Shown: positions 8,339-17,022 of the stretch, piece by piece | Layout of the letters: every line of letters begins with the position of its first letter | Position numbering within the stretch: position 1 is the first letter of the stretch | DNA from: Jejuia sp040720935 | Lineage (GTDB): Bacteria > Bacteroidota > Bacteroidia > Flavobacteriales > Flavobacteriaceae | NCBI RefSeq assembly: GCF_040720935.1 | Contig: NZ_JBFDAE010000001.1 | Span: 124,001 to 188,000, forward strand | Direction: 5' to 3' | Length of the DNA stretch: 64,000 nucleotides | Made by a program: the position numbers and the translations under genes | Notes under the pieces: model-generated | What the model saw: only the letters and a program-made list of their open reading frames with translations | What the model was told of the DNA's origin: nothing | The model's database searches: none

Positions 8339-9583
8339 ATGAGTGATGAAAATGTTGATGTTTTAGTTATTGGCGCAGGGCCATCTGGTTGTGTTGCAGC
8401 ATCATATTTACAAAAGAGCGGATGTGTTATAAAAGTGGTTGAAAAAAGTAAATTTCCAAGGTTTGTTATTGGAGAAAGTCTGCTGCCAAGGTGTATGGAT
8501 CATTTTGAAGAAACAGGTTTGTTAGATTGTTTAAAAGCACAAAACTTTGAAGTTAAGGAAGGTGCGCGATTTATAAAAGGAAAAGAAGTCTGTGATTTTG
8601 ATTTCAGCAAGAAACATACAGAAGGGTGGAATTGGACTTGGCAGGTGCCACGGGCAGATTTTGATATTGTATTAGTGAACGAGCTCATTGAACGAGGTGT
8701 AGATATTACTTTAGAACAAGAAGTTATAGATGTTATTTTTAATGATGATGGGACTTCCATAACAACCATTAAAACTAAAGAGGGACAAATTAATACGATT
8801 GGCGCAAAATATATTATTGATTCAAGCGGGTATGGTAGGGTTTTACCACGACTTTTAAATTTAGAAAAACCATCAGAACTGTTAAATCAGTCTTCAATAT
8901 TTGCCCACGTAAAAGATGTAAAACGTCCAGAGGGCTGGGAAGGTACACGAATAACCTTTGATGTTATAGATACGCGAACATGGTTCTGGGTTATTCCATT
9001 TTCGAATGGAACAACGAGCATTGGTTTTGTTGGTTCAACTGAATTTATTGAATCTTTTACTGGGAATAGCACTAAAAAATTAGCTGACATGTTGAAGCTT
9101 TCTGATTATTACCATGACAGATTTGAAGGTGTCGATTTTTTGTTTCATCCAGTTGAAATAAAAAACTATTCTAAATCTGTAACAAACCTTTATGGTAAAG
9201 GTTATGTGCTAACAGGTAATAGTGCCGAATTTTTAGATCCTGTATTTTCTTCGGGTGTTACTTTTGCAACAGAATCGGCACTTCTTGCGGCAAAACTTAT
9301 TACAAAAGAATTACAAAATATTCCTGTTAATTGGGAAGTAGAATACGCTGATTATATAAAAAAAGGAGTTAATGTTTTTGCAACATACGTAAAAGAATGG
9401 TACACAGGAAACCTCCAAAAAATATTCTTTCACAAACCAGAGAATCCGGAAATAAAAAAACAAATATGTGCCGTATTAGCTGGATATGTTTGGGATGAGA
9501 CCAATCCTTTTGTAAAAAATCATCATAGACTTGTTAAGACCGTTGCGCACATAATAGACATGGAAAAGGGAAAAAGCGAATGA
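8339..9583 (+). CDS. FAD-dependent halogenase/monooxygenase-like protein, divergent from flexirubin operon
   Basis: Flavoprotein of 414 residues with the dinucleotide-binding motif GAGPSG at 12-17 and a GESLLP segment at 45-50. A WFWVIP motif (215-220) fits the WxWxIP pattern of FADH2-dependent halogenases, and FLDPVFSSGV (298-307) is the other hallmark of that family. A Lys near residue 80 (RFIKGKE) lies roughly where the halogenase catalytic Lys is expected. Chlorinated flexirubins are known, so a tailoring role on the phenol ring is reasonable. A monooxygenase or hydroxylase acting on the polyene is the main alternative. It is transcribed away from the pigment operon from a 97-base shared intergenic region. 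Confidence 0.8.
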   Translation: MSDENVDVLVIGAGPSGCVAASYLQKSGCVIKVVEKSKFPRFVIGESLLPRCMDHFEETGLLDCLKAQNFEVKEGARFIKGKEVCDFDFSKKHTEGWNWTWQVPRADFDIVLVNELIERGVDITLEQEVIDVIFNDDGTSITTIKTKEGQINTIGAKYIIDSSGYGRVLPRLLNLEKPSELLNQSSIFAHVKDVKRPEGWEGTRITFDVIDTRTWFWVIPFSNGTTSIGFVGSTEFIESFTGNSTKKLADMLKLSDYYHDRFEGVDFLFHPVEIKNYSKSVTNLYGKGYVLTGNSAEFLDPVFSSGVTFATESALLAAKLITKELQNIPVNWEVEYADYIKKGVNVFATYVKEWYTGNLQKIFFHKPENPEIKKQICAVLAGYVWDETNPFVKNHHRLVKTVAHIIDMEKGKSE

Positions 9584-9611
9584 ATTATAAAATAATTCGC
9601 TTTTTCCCTTT
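9565..9611 (+). terminator. 17-bp perfect hairpin overlapping the stop codon of the halogenase-like gene
   Basis: Arms at 9565-9581 and 9595-9611 are perfect complements (17 bp, core gggaaaaagcgaat), with a 13-base loop. The left arm encodes the last residues and the first base of the TGA stop. The bases after the right arm (cttaatcta) are a poor U tract, so this may stabilise the 3' end rather than terminate. Confidence 0.6.
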
Positions 9612-9630
9612 CTTAATCTATTAGGGTTTT

Positions 9631-9648
9631 AAATACCCCGAGGTATTT
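9631..9648. terminator. Small hairpin between convergent genes
   Basis: AAATACC (9631-9637), loop ccga, GGTATTT (9642-9648) lies between the halogenase-like gene and the convergent secreted-protein gene that ends at 9662. It has A/T flanks on both sides and could terminate either transcript. Confidence 0.45.
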
Positions 9649-9661
9649 TATTTGAGTAAAA

Positions 9662-10270
9662 TTAAAATACTTTTTTCATGATTAATTTAGATAAGGTTTT
9701 ACCAGTTTTTGCGTAGCCTTCCCCTAAACGATCTTCATTACTAAATGTACCTCCAAATCTGTTTCCCGGTGCATTTTTACTTGTAATTTCCAATAACACA
9801 TTATCCCTGTTAGCGGTCTCCACAAACTTTATTAACGTAGTTACTTTTGCAGGTTGTCTCATTACAGCTGCATTCCATCCCGGATAGACCCAAACGGTTT
9901 CTACTATAAGCGTGTATTTTGCACCCGATAGGTTTTCTTCAAATGAAATGCCTTGTTTTTTATATAAATCTCTGTTCATGAGCTCTAAAAATTTAGGAGC
10001 ATAAATGAGTTCTCTACTCGCTACCCAACTTTTTTTCCAAGCTTTTCCTTTTCCTTTCCCTTTAGCCTCTAAATCGGCATAGCGTTCTTTTACATATTCA
10101 TCATTGGTAAGATTTTTTTTAAAGAGTTTCATATTGTCATATACAAACTCAACATTAATTTCTTTTTGATTTTTAATAAAATCAAAATCTCCTTTTACTA
10201 CCTTCATTTTTTGGGAAAACATAAAAGATGTAAAGAGTATTACTGTAATAATAGTTAACTGTTTTTTCAT
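9662..10270 (-). CDS. Secreted protein of unknown function
   Basis: I do not recognise a named family. I start at the second possible Met (ATG at 10270), which gives a clean Sec signal peptide (MKKQLTIITVILFTSFMFSQ); the upstream Met would add 13 residues before it. The mature part has about 180 residues, is lysine-rich (including a GKGKGKAWKK run), and contains a conserved-looking block SGAKYTLIVETVWVYPGWN followed by RQPAKVTTLIKFVE. This looks like a small beta-rich exported protein, comparable to other Bacteroidetes hypothetical proteins. No lipobox and no catalytic motif are visible. It is monocistronic, convergent with the halogenase-like gene. Confidence 0.75.
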   Translation of the reverse strand: MKKQLTIITVILFTSFMFSQKMKVVKGDFDFIKNQKEINVEFVYDNMKLFKKNLTNDEYVKERYADLEAKGKGKGKAWKKSWVASRELIYAPKFLELMNRDLYKKQGISFEENLSGAKYTLIVETVWVYPGWNAAVMRQPAKVTTLIKFVETANRDNVLLEITSKNAPGNRFGGTFSNEDRLGEGYAKTGKTLSKLIMKKVF

Positions 10271-10505
10271 AAAAAAATTAAGATTTAAATTGTAGTCATA
10301 AGCTTTCAAATATAAAGGAAAATATTGAAATCGACTATACTATTTTAGACAATTATTAAATTTTGTGGGTACTGGGCAGAATCTTTATGTTTCAGTTAAA
10401 TTTACTGTCAATTGCAGCTTTTATATGATTACAAATACAGACCATAATTATACATTAGCATCAAAACAAGCAGCACACTTAATTTTTAATTAAATTGAAT
10501 TTAAA

Positions 10506-11945
10506 ATGATGATTTCCAAAAAGAAAATAGGACTGTTTTTAGGACCTCTATTATTTATAATAATTAAATGCTATGTTCATCCAGACGGATTGGAGTCTTC
10601 TGCGAATTCAGTTTTGGCTTGTGCAGCGTGGATTGCCGTTTGGTGGATTACCGAAGCTTTACCGATAGCGGTAACGGCATTATTGCCTATAATTCTTTTT
10701 CCTTTAAGTGGTGGGCCAAGCCTTAGCGAAACAGCTTCGTCTTATGGGCATAAGTATATTTTTTTATATCTGGGCGGTTTTATTTTGGCTATCGCCATAG
10801 AAAAATGGAAACTCCATAAGCGTATTGCGCTGACGATTATAAAAGTAGTTGGCACAAATGTGATTTATATTATTTTAGGATTTATGATTTCAACAGCTTT
10901 TTTATCGATGTGGATTTCAAATACCGCTACTGCTGTTATGATTTTACCCGTAGGGATGGCTATTGTTACCCACCTTAAAGACAATCCCAATACCGTAGAA
11001 AACGAGAATTTAATTTTCGGAAAAGCACTCATGTTGGCGATTGCCTATAGCGCATCTATTGGCGGGATGGCAACTTTAATTGGCACACCGCCTAATTTAG
11101 TTCTAGCGGGCGTAGTTGAAGAATCTTATGGTGTGGAAATTACATTTTCGCAATGGTTTTCTTTTGGATTCCCCATTAGTTTACTGCTTTTAGGGATATG
11201 CTGGCTTTACCTTACGCGAGTAGCTTTTAAATTTAAACAGAAAACCTTTCCGGGAGGAAAGGATGAAATAGAGCGTCAACTAAAAGCATTGGGGCCTATT
11301 TCTTTTGAAGAAAAAATAATATTTGCTGTTTTTTTATTAACGGCTTTTGCGTGGATTACGAGATCATTTTTATTAAAACAATTTATTCCAGCTATTGATG
11401 ATACCATTATTGCTATTATAAGTGCCTTTCTCGTGTTTTTATTGCCTAGCAAAGAAAAAGGAAAACGCCTGCTCGATTGGGAGGATACTATAAAATTACC
11501 TTGGGGGATTTTACTTTTATTTGGTGGCGGAATGGCATTGGCACTTGGTTTCGAATCTAGTGGATTGGCGGTGTGGATTGGTGGGCAATTCACATCTTTG
11601 AGTACATTTCCGTTAATTTTGTTACTGTTGATTTTAATTGCTTCTGTTAATTTTTTAACCGAAATTACATCCAATTTAGCAACAACGGCTATGTTATTGC
11701 CTGTGCTTGTTTCGTTAGCATCTGTTATTGGTGGACACCCTTATTTGCTTTTGGTAGGGGCTACTGTAGCCGCTTCCTGTGCTTTTATGCTGCCAGTTGC
11801 AACACCTCCAAATGCAGTTGTTTTTGGCTCTGGTTATCTTAAAATCGAGGATATGGTAAAAAAAGGATTTTGGATGAATATTATTTCTATTATACTATTG
11901 ACTTTAATTGTTTATTATGTGCTTCCGTTGGTCTGGAATTTATAG
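10506..11945 (+). CDS. SLC13/DASS-family sodium:anion symporter
   Basis: Integral membrane protein of 479 residues with about 11-13 hydrophobic segments. The two DASS sodium- and substrate-binding signatures are present: SNTATAVMILP (SNT at 138-140) and TSNLATTAMLLP (SNL at 389-391). An early WWITEALPIAVTALLP segment is also characteristic. The family imports dicarboxylates such as succinate, or sulfate or citrate; the actual anion is not readable. It is monocistronic, preceded by a 196-base intergenic region in which I see no convincing promoter, and followed by the convergent UnbV lipoprotein gene. Confidence 0.9.
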   Translation: MMISKKKIGLFLGPLLFIIIKCYVHPDGLESSANSVLACAAWIAVWWITEALPIAVTALLPIILFPLSGGPSLSETASSYGHKYIFLYLGGFILAIAIEKWKLHKRIALTIIKVVGTNVIYIILGFMISTAFLSMWISNTATAVMILPVGMAIVTHLKDNPNTVENENLIFGKALMLAIAYSASIGGMATLIGTPPNLVLAGVVEESYGVEITFSQWFSFGFPISLLLLGICWLYLTRVAFKFKQKTFPGGKDEIERQLKALGPISFEEKIIFAVFLLTAFAWITRSFLLKQFIPAIDDTIIAIISAFLVFLLPSKEKGKRLLDWEDTIKLPWGILLLFGGGMALALGFESSGLAVWIGGQFTSLSTFPLILLLLILIASVNFLTEITSNLATTAMLLPVLVSLASVIGGHPYLLLVGATVAASCAFMLPVATPPNAVVFGSGYLKIEDMVKKGFWMNIISIILLTLIVYYVLPLVWNL

Positions 11946-11998
11946 AAAAATAGAATTAATTTTAATATACCTGATGTTTTATTTAATTGCAAAAACTT

Positions 11999-14900
11999 TT
12001 AATTAATCCCAATGAACTGCAAATAATCATTGTTTTTTGCGGCAATAATAAAGTCTTTCCCATTAACTGAAATCTGTTCTAAATCCTTAACATCGCCTTT
12101 TGTAAAGAACCTACTTTCCGACGGTTTTAAAGCTTTAAAAGTTCCGTCATTATTTCCCTTTAGGAAAACGCCATAACCGCCATCATTTCTTGGAGTTTCT
12201 ACCTCGGAAGAATATAGATTTCCAGCAATTACCGCATCTAATGCGCCATCGTTATCATAATCATCAACAAGAATTTTATTGATACTTGAAACTTGAGCTT
12301 CCGCGGGTAATTCATGACTAATAAATTTTCCGTCTTTATTTTCTAAATAAACACTAGCAAACGATTTTACTTGATAGTGAATAGCAGATTCTAAAGCCTC
12401 TTTTTCATAGACATCAACAAGTGTGGCATTAGAAAATGTCTCATAGTTTTTGAATTTTTCCTTTATTTGAGGAATTTGTTGTGAGGAGCATTCACGCCCT
12501 CGAACTGGATATTGCTTGCCCTCGTTGTAGTAACTTAGTACAATATCTTTTTTGTTGTCGTTATCAAAATCGTTCACATAAATATCGAAAGTTTCATCTT
12601 CTGTGGCTTTGTATTTATAGTTCAAACCGTTGTTCCCAACTATATAATCCATATCACCATCACCATCAAAATCACCTTCATTGATACTCCACCACCAACC
12701 CGTAGTGTCTTTGTTTAGTCCAAGGTCTTCTGAAACTTCTTTGAAAATCCCATTTGTATTTTTAAAAACTCGAATGGGCATCCATTCACCTACAATAATG
12801 ATATCTTCTGCATTATCATCGTTAAAATCGGTTATAATAGCTGCCGTAGCCATCCCTAAATTTTTAAACGCTTCCGCAGAGGCATTAGTAGCATCTTCAA
12901 ATTTTACATCACCATTTTCCGTTTTGTTTTCTAACAAATATGTGTTGGCAGGCGCAGGATAATTTCCAGGAACTTGTCTGCCTAACACCAGTAAATCCTG
13001 TTTTCCATCTTTGTTGAAATCTAGATTATAGACCTTTGAGCCACTTGTAATCATTTCAGGAAGAGAACTTGATTTTGTAAAGTTTCCTGAACCTTCATTC
13101 ACATAAAATCTGTCTTGAAGCATTTTAGATTTAGGTGAAAACTCATAACCGCCGCTAACCACGTACAAATCGTTATCGCCATCGTTATCGGCATCAAAAA
13201 TTAAAGCACCAACATCTTCACTAAGTTTATCTTCTTCTAGAAATATACTTTCTTGTTTTTCAAATCCATTTTCAGTCTGAAAAAACAAACTTCCTATTCT
13301 ATTAAAAGCACCACCCACAAAATAATCATCCAGTCCGTCGTTATTTAAATCGCCTACAGCCAATGCTGGACCAAAGGTTGACATTTTATGTGGTAACAAT
13401 ACTTGATACTTAAAATCATCAAATTTGTTTTCGTGGTGTTTGTGCTGAGGGAAGACACCTGTTATATTTGAATTAAAAATTGGGGCTTCAATATTGATTT
13501 GTTCATTTTCAGGGCTTGCATCGGCGTAGTTAAGTGTTAAAATTTGATTAACAGAAACCTCTTTTTTAAATTCAACTGCACCATCTGCCCAAACAACTTT
13601 TAGTTCATCAATTTTACTAGATTGACCTAATCCGAAATGCAATTCTGGAGCTACTGAAGATTGAAATCCCCGTGTTAATGTTAATTCCTGCATTTGCGTT
13701 TCGCCATTTGTAGTGATAAAAACCCGATTGCCTAAACCGAATTTATTATTAGGAATGCCTTCAAAATTTATAGTAATATAATTGTTGATTTCTGAACTAT
13801 TATTTTGAAACACCGAGGCTTTGTCATCAATATTATTTGTAATGATTTCCAAATCGCCATCATTATCTAAATCGCCATAAGCCACACCATTTGAGAAGCC
13901 TTTAAACGCAATGCCCCAAGCTGCATTGGCCTGTTTAAAGTTTAAATTTCCGTTGTTTTTATAAATGAAATTATCAATGCGCTCTGAAGGAATTTTTAAG
14001 CTCATCTCCAAAGTTTTATCACTATCAATGGTAAATGCATCATCAATCTGATTGAAGAAATCGCGGTTATTGACTTCGCGTCGTGTGCCGTTTGAAACGA
14101 ATAAGTCTTTTAACCCATCATTATCAAAATCGGCAAAAAGTGGTCCCCAACTCCAATCTGTGGACGACACGCCCGTAATTCTGGACACGTTCGAGAAAAA
14201 CGGATTTCCTTCCTCAAAAACTCCCGTATTCACCTGCAAACAATTCTGCATGTATTGGTAATGAAAACCAGCATCTACAACGCCCCAAAACAAATCGGGG
14301 TTCATACCTGCCATATTTGCTTTTTTTCGTTTGTTGGTTTTGGCATCCATATCCACTTGAAAAACATCAAGATTCCCGTCGTTATTAAAATCTGAAATAT
14401 CAACACCCATGCCATAAAAAGCCGTATGCGAGGTTGTTTCTTTTATAACTTCTCTAAACGTGCCATCTTGATTATTCATATATAAATAATCAGGGGAAGC
14501 AAAATCGTTAGAAACGTAAATATCTGGCCAGGAGTCATTATTCAAATCGCCGACTGTAGCACTTAATGTTAACCCGAAACTTTTTACGCCAGCTTCATCT
14601 GTAACATCAACAAATTTACCGTTGTCGTTTCTGTACAAATGGTCGGTTTCAATGTCGTTTACAGTTTTCATTTTTTGCTCGTAAACATAAACCGAAGCGT
14701 TGAATTTTGTAATGGGATAGTTGGCAACATACACATCTAAATCGCCATCTTTATCATAATCAAAAAAAGTAGCTTGCACACTATTTCCAATATCTGCTAA
14801 ACCGTATTCTTGTGCTTTTTCTGAAAATGTGCCATCTTGATTGTTTATAAAAAGTTGATTTGTTTTAGGTTGGAATTTTCCAGCTACTGAACAATAAATA

Positions 14901-15301
14901 TCCAAAAAACCATCGGCATTTACATCGGCCATAGTAACACCTGTGTACCATCTTTTATCTCCAGAAACACCTGATTTTTCGGAAACATCTTCAAATTTAA
15001 GATGGCCTTTGTTTAAATATAATTTATTAGATACTTGGTTTCCTGTGAAGAAAATATCCTTTAAACCATCATTGTTAATATCACCAACAGCAACACCGCC
15101 ACCCATGTATAAATAGGAGTAGGTAAAGTAATTTAAACTGTCATTTTCAGTAAGTGTATTTGAAAAATCTATACCAGAAATAGAAGCATCTAGGGTTTCA
15201 AAAATTGTGTTTGAAGCAGTAGTTTTTTCTTCTTTATCACAATTGAAAAAAAGTATTAGTAAGAACAGATATATTATCTGTTTTAACACCTTGCATTTCA
15301 T
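11999..15301 (-). CDS. FG-GAP/VCBS and ASPIC/UnbV repeat lipoprotein of the SusCD locus
   Basis: Large protein of 1100 residues with a lipoprotein signal (lipobox FFNC, Cys20). It has some 14 calcium-binding DxNxDG-type repeats, for example GDINNDGLKDIFF, ADVNADGFLDIYC, FDYDKDGDLDVYV, ADFDNDGLKDLFV, GDFDGDGDMDYIV and DDYDNDGALDAVI. These are the blades of FG-GAP beta-propellers. In the middle (about 515-590) an ASPIC/UnbV domain is visible (GLGNRVFITTNG... LHFGLGQSSKIDELKVVW). Such proteins are common surface lipoproteins in Bacteroidetes SusCD loci and are thought to bind glycans or cell-surface material. It is the last gene of the locus, 59 bases after the symporter gene. Confidence 0.9.
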   Translation of the reverse strand: MKCKVLKQIIYLFLLILFFNCDKEEKTTASNTIFETLDASISGIDFSNTLTENDSLNYFTYSYLYMGGGVAVGDINNDGLKDIFFTGNQVSNKLYLNKGHLKFEDVSEKSGVSGDKRWYTGVTMADVNADGFLDIYCSVAGKFQPKTNQLFINNQDGTFSEKAQEYGLADIGNSVQATFFDYDKDGDLDVYVANYPITKFNASVYVYEQKMKTVNDIETDHLYRNDNGKFVDVTDEAGVKSFGLTLSATVGDLNNDSWPDIYVSNDFASPDYLYMNNQDGTFREVIKETTSHTAFYGMGVDISDFNNDGNLDVFQVDMDAKTNKRKKANMAGMNPDLFWGVVDAGFHYQYMQNCLQVNTGVFEEGNPFFSNVSRITGVSSTDWSWGPLFADFDNDGLKDLFVSNGTRREVNNRDFFNQIDDAFTIDSDKTLEMSLKIPSERIDNFIYKNNGNLNFKQANAAWGIAFKGFSNGVAYGDLDNDGDLEIITNNIDDKASVFQNNSSEINNYITINFEGIPNNKFGLGNRVFITTNGETQMQELTLTRGFQSSVAPELHFGLGQSSKIDELKVVWADGAVEFKKEVSVNQILTLNYADASPENEQINIEAPIFNSNITGVFPQHKHHENKFDDFKYQVLLPHKMSTFGPALAVGDLNNDGLDDYFVGGAFNRIGSLFFQTENGFEKQESIFLEEDKLSEDVGALIFDADNDGDNDLYVVSGGYEFSPKSKMLQDRFYVNEGSGNFTKSSSLPEMITSGSKVYNLDFNKDGKQDLLVLGRQVPGNYPAPANTYLLENKTENGDVKFEDATNASAEAFKNLGMATAAIITDFNDDNAEDIIIVGEWMPIRVFKNTNGIFKEVSEDLGLNKDTTGWWWSINEGDFDGDGDMDYIVGNNGLNYKYKATEDETFDIYVNDFDNDNKKDIVLSYYNEGKQYPVRGRECSSQQIPQIKEKFKNYETFSNATLVDVYEKEALESAIHYQVKSFASVYLENKDGKFISHELPAEAQVSSINKILVDDYDNDGALDAVIAGNLYSSEVETPRNDGGYGVFLKGNNDGTFKALKPSESRFFTKGDVKDLEQISVNGKDFIIAAKNNDYLQFIGIN

Positions 15302-15360
15302 GGCATTAATGGGTTCTAGAGTTATTATTAATTTTTTTCAATTTACAGAACTATTCAACT

Positions 15361-17016
15361 TTAAAAAATTAAATAGGTGCTTAATACTAAAATAGTAATG
15401 GCTACACCAACTACTTTAGCATATTTCCAAGGTGTAATATCGATTTGCTCTGTAATTTTAGGTGTATAGACATTTTTATTAGGAAATAGTTTGCCCATTA
15501 TTAACATGACCCCTACATTAATTACGAATAAAATACCCATAATATGTAAGAAATGTGGATATGCTTTTGCTTTTATAATGCTTAGCTCCTTAGCATCTGT
15601 AATACCGTTTGCAGCAGCTTCAGCTAAAGCGGCACCAATAAAATGCGGACTTAATACAAACTGACTTATTAAATACATAAGTACACCAACAGTTAGCACA
15701 ATTTTTGCGCCTAAAGCTGGCACATTTTTGGTTGCCATACCAACAGCAACAACTGCTAAAATAGGCACACTTAAACTGCCTAAAGATTCTTGAATGTATG
15801 AAAATAGGCCATCGGGAGCGTTTGCAATAAATGGTGCGATGCTCATTGAAATAATTGCCAATAACATACCAAATACTTTTCCGGCTTTTACCATTTTGAG
15901 TTCAGAAGCATTTGTATTGAAATATTGACGGTATAAATCGACTCCAAATAGCGTTGAGCTACTATTTAATAAACTATTAAAAGAACTTAAAATAGCTCCA
16001 AATAACACCGCGGCAAAAAATCCTAAGAACGCCCCAGGCAATACTTTTCTAACCAAAGCAGGGTATGCTTGGTCTGCATTTGCTAAATCGTTCCCAAAAA
16101 CATGCCACGCAATAACACCTGGTAGTACTACAATTATAGGGATTAAGAATTTTACAAATCCTGCCAGTATCATTCCTTTTTGCCCATCGGCTAAACTTTT
16201 AGCCCCAAAAACACGTTGTAGAATGGATTGGTTTGTGCCCCAATAATACATTTGGGCAATCATCATTCCTGTGAAAATCGTGCTAAACGGGATAAAAGAA
16301 TCTATATCGCCTTTGGCATTAAATTTTTCGGGGTTTTCTGTCCATAATTCACTTAATCCATCAGAAACACTACCGTCTCCAATAAGCATCAAGCCAAAAA
16401 CTGGTATTAAAAGACCACCAATTAATAGCCCAACGGCATTTACCAAATCTGAAACAGCTACGGCTTTTAGTCCTCCAAAAATGGCATAAATAGACCCAAT
16501 GACACCTATGGACCAAACACAAACCCAAATAACTGCGGATTGCGAAATACCTAATGTATTGGGTAAATCGAACATGGTGCTAAAGGCTAAAGAGCCAGAG
16601 TATAAAATGGTTGGCAGCAAAACAATACCAAATGCCACTAAAAATAGAATAGATAATATGGATTTTGTTTGTGCATCAAAACGCTCCTGAATAAACTCTG
16701 GTATGGTTGTAATTCCAGAGCGCATGTATTTAGGCAATAAGTAAATGGCAGTAATTATCAATGAGATTGCCGCCAAGGTTTCCCATGCCATTACTAGAAC
16801 ACCTTGTGCAAAAGATTGTCCGTTAAGCCCAACAATTTGTTCCGCGGAAAGGTTTGTTAAAAGTAAAGAACCTGCAATAGTTATGTAACCTAAACTTCTA
16901 CCTCCAAGGTAATACCCATCAGCAGAATTTTCATCAGTCTTGCGGGTTGCATACCATGCAATAAAGGCTACCAATAATGTGAATCCAAGAAATGAAGCAA
17001 TTGATAGCGTATCCAT
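15361..17016 (-). CDS. Sodium:solute symporter (SSS/SLC5 family)
   Basis: Inner-membrane transporter of 551 residues with about 14 hydrophobic helices. The segment GRSLGYITIAGSLLLTNLSAEQIVGLNGQ near residues 40-70 and the WxTNQSILQRVFGAK region are typical of the SGLT/SSS sugar branch. It begins 6 bases after the GH36 gene, so it is cotranscribed with it and should bring the sugar or a short oligosaccharide released in the periplasm into the cytoplasm with sodium. Galactose or an alpha-galactoside is the best guess, from the neighbouring enzyme. Confidence 0.9.
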   Translation of the reverse strand: MDTLSIASFLGFTLLVAFIAWYATRKTDENSADGYYLGGRSLGYITIAGSLLLTNLSAEQIVGLNGQSFAQGVLVMAWETLAAISLIITAIYLLPKYMRSGITTIPEFIQERFDAQTKSILSILFLVAFGIVLLPTILYSGSLAFSTMFDLPNTLGISQSAVIWVCVWSIGVIGSIYAIFGGLKAVAVSDLVNAVGLLIGGLLIPVFGLMLIGDGSVSDGLSELWTENPEKFNAKGDIDSFIPFSTIFTGMMIAQMYYWGTNQSILQRVFGAKSLADGQKGMILAGFVKFLIPIIVVLPGVIAWHVFGNDLANADQAYPALVRKVLPGAFLGFFAAVLFGAILSSFNSLLNSSSTLFGVDLYRQYFNTNASELKMVKAGKVFGMLLAIISMSIAPFIANAPDGLFSYIQESLGSLSVPILAVVAVGMATKNVPALGAKIVLTVGVLMYLISQFVLSPHFIGAALAEAAANGITDAKELSIIKAKAYPHFLHIMGILFVINVGVMLIMGKLFPNKNVYTPKITEQIDITPWKYAKVVGVAITILVLSTYLIF

Positions 17017-17022
17017 AAGTTG

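Noticed and set aside
12481..12962. Plus-strand ORFs of 67 and 93 codons opposite the UnbV lipoprotein gene
   Set aside because: Antisense frames opened by the Asp/Asn-rich repeat codons; no start context or family resemblance.
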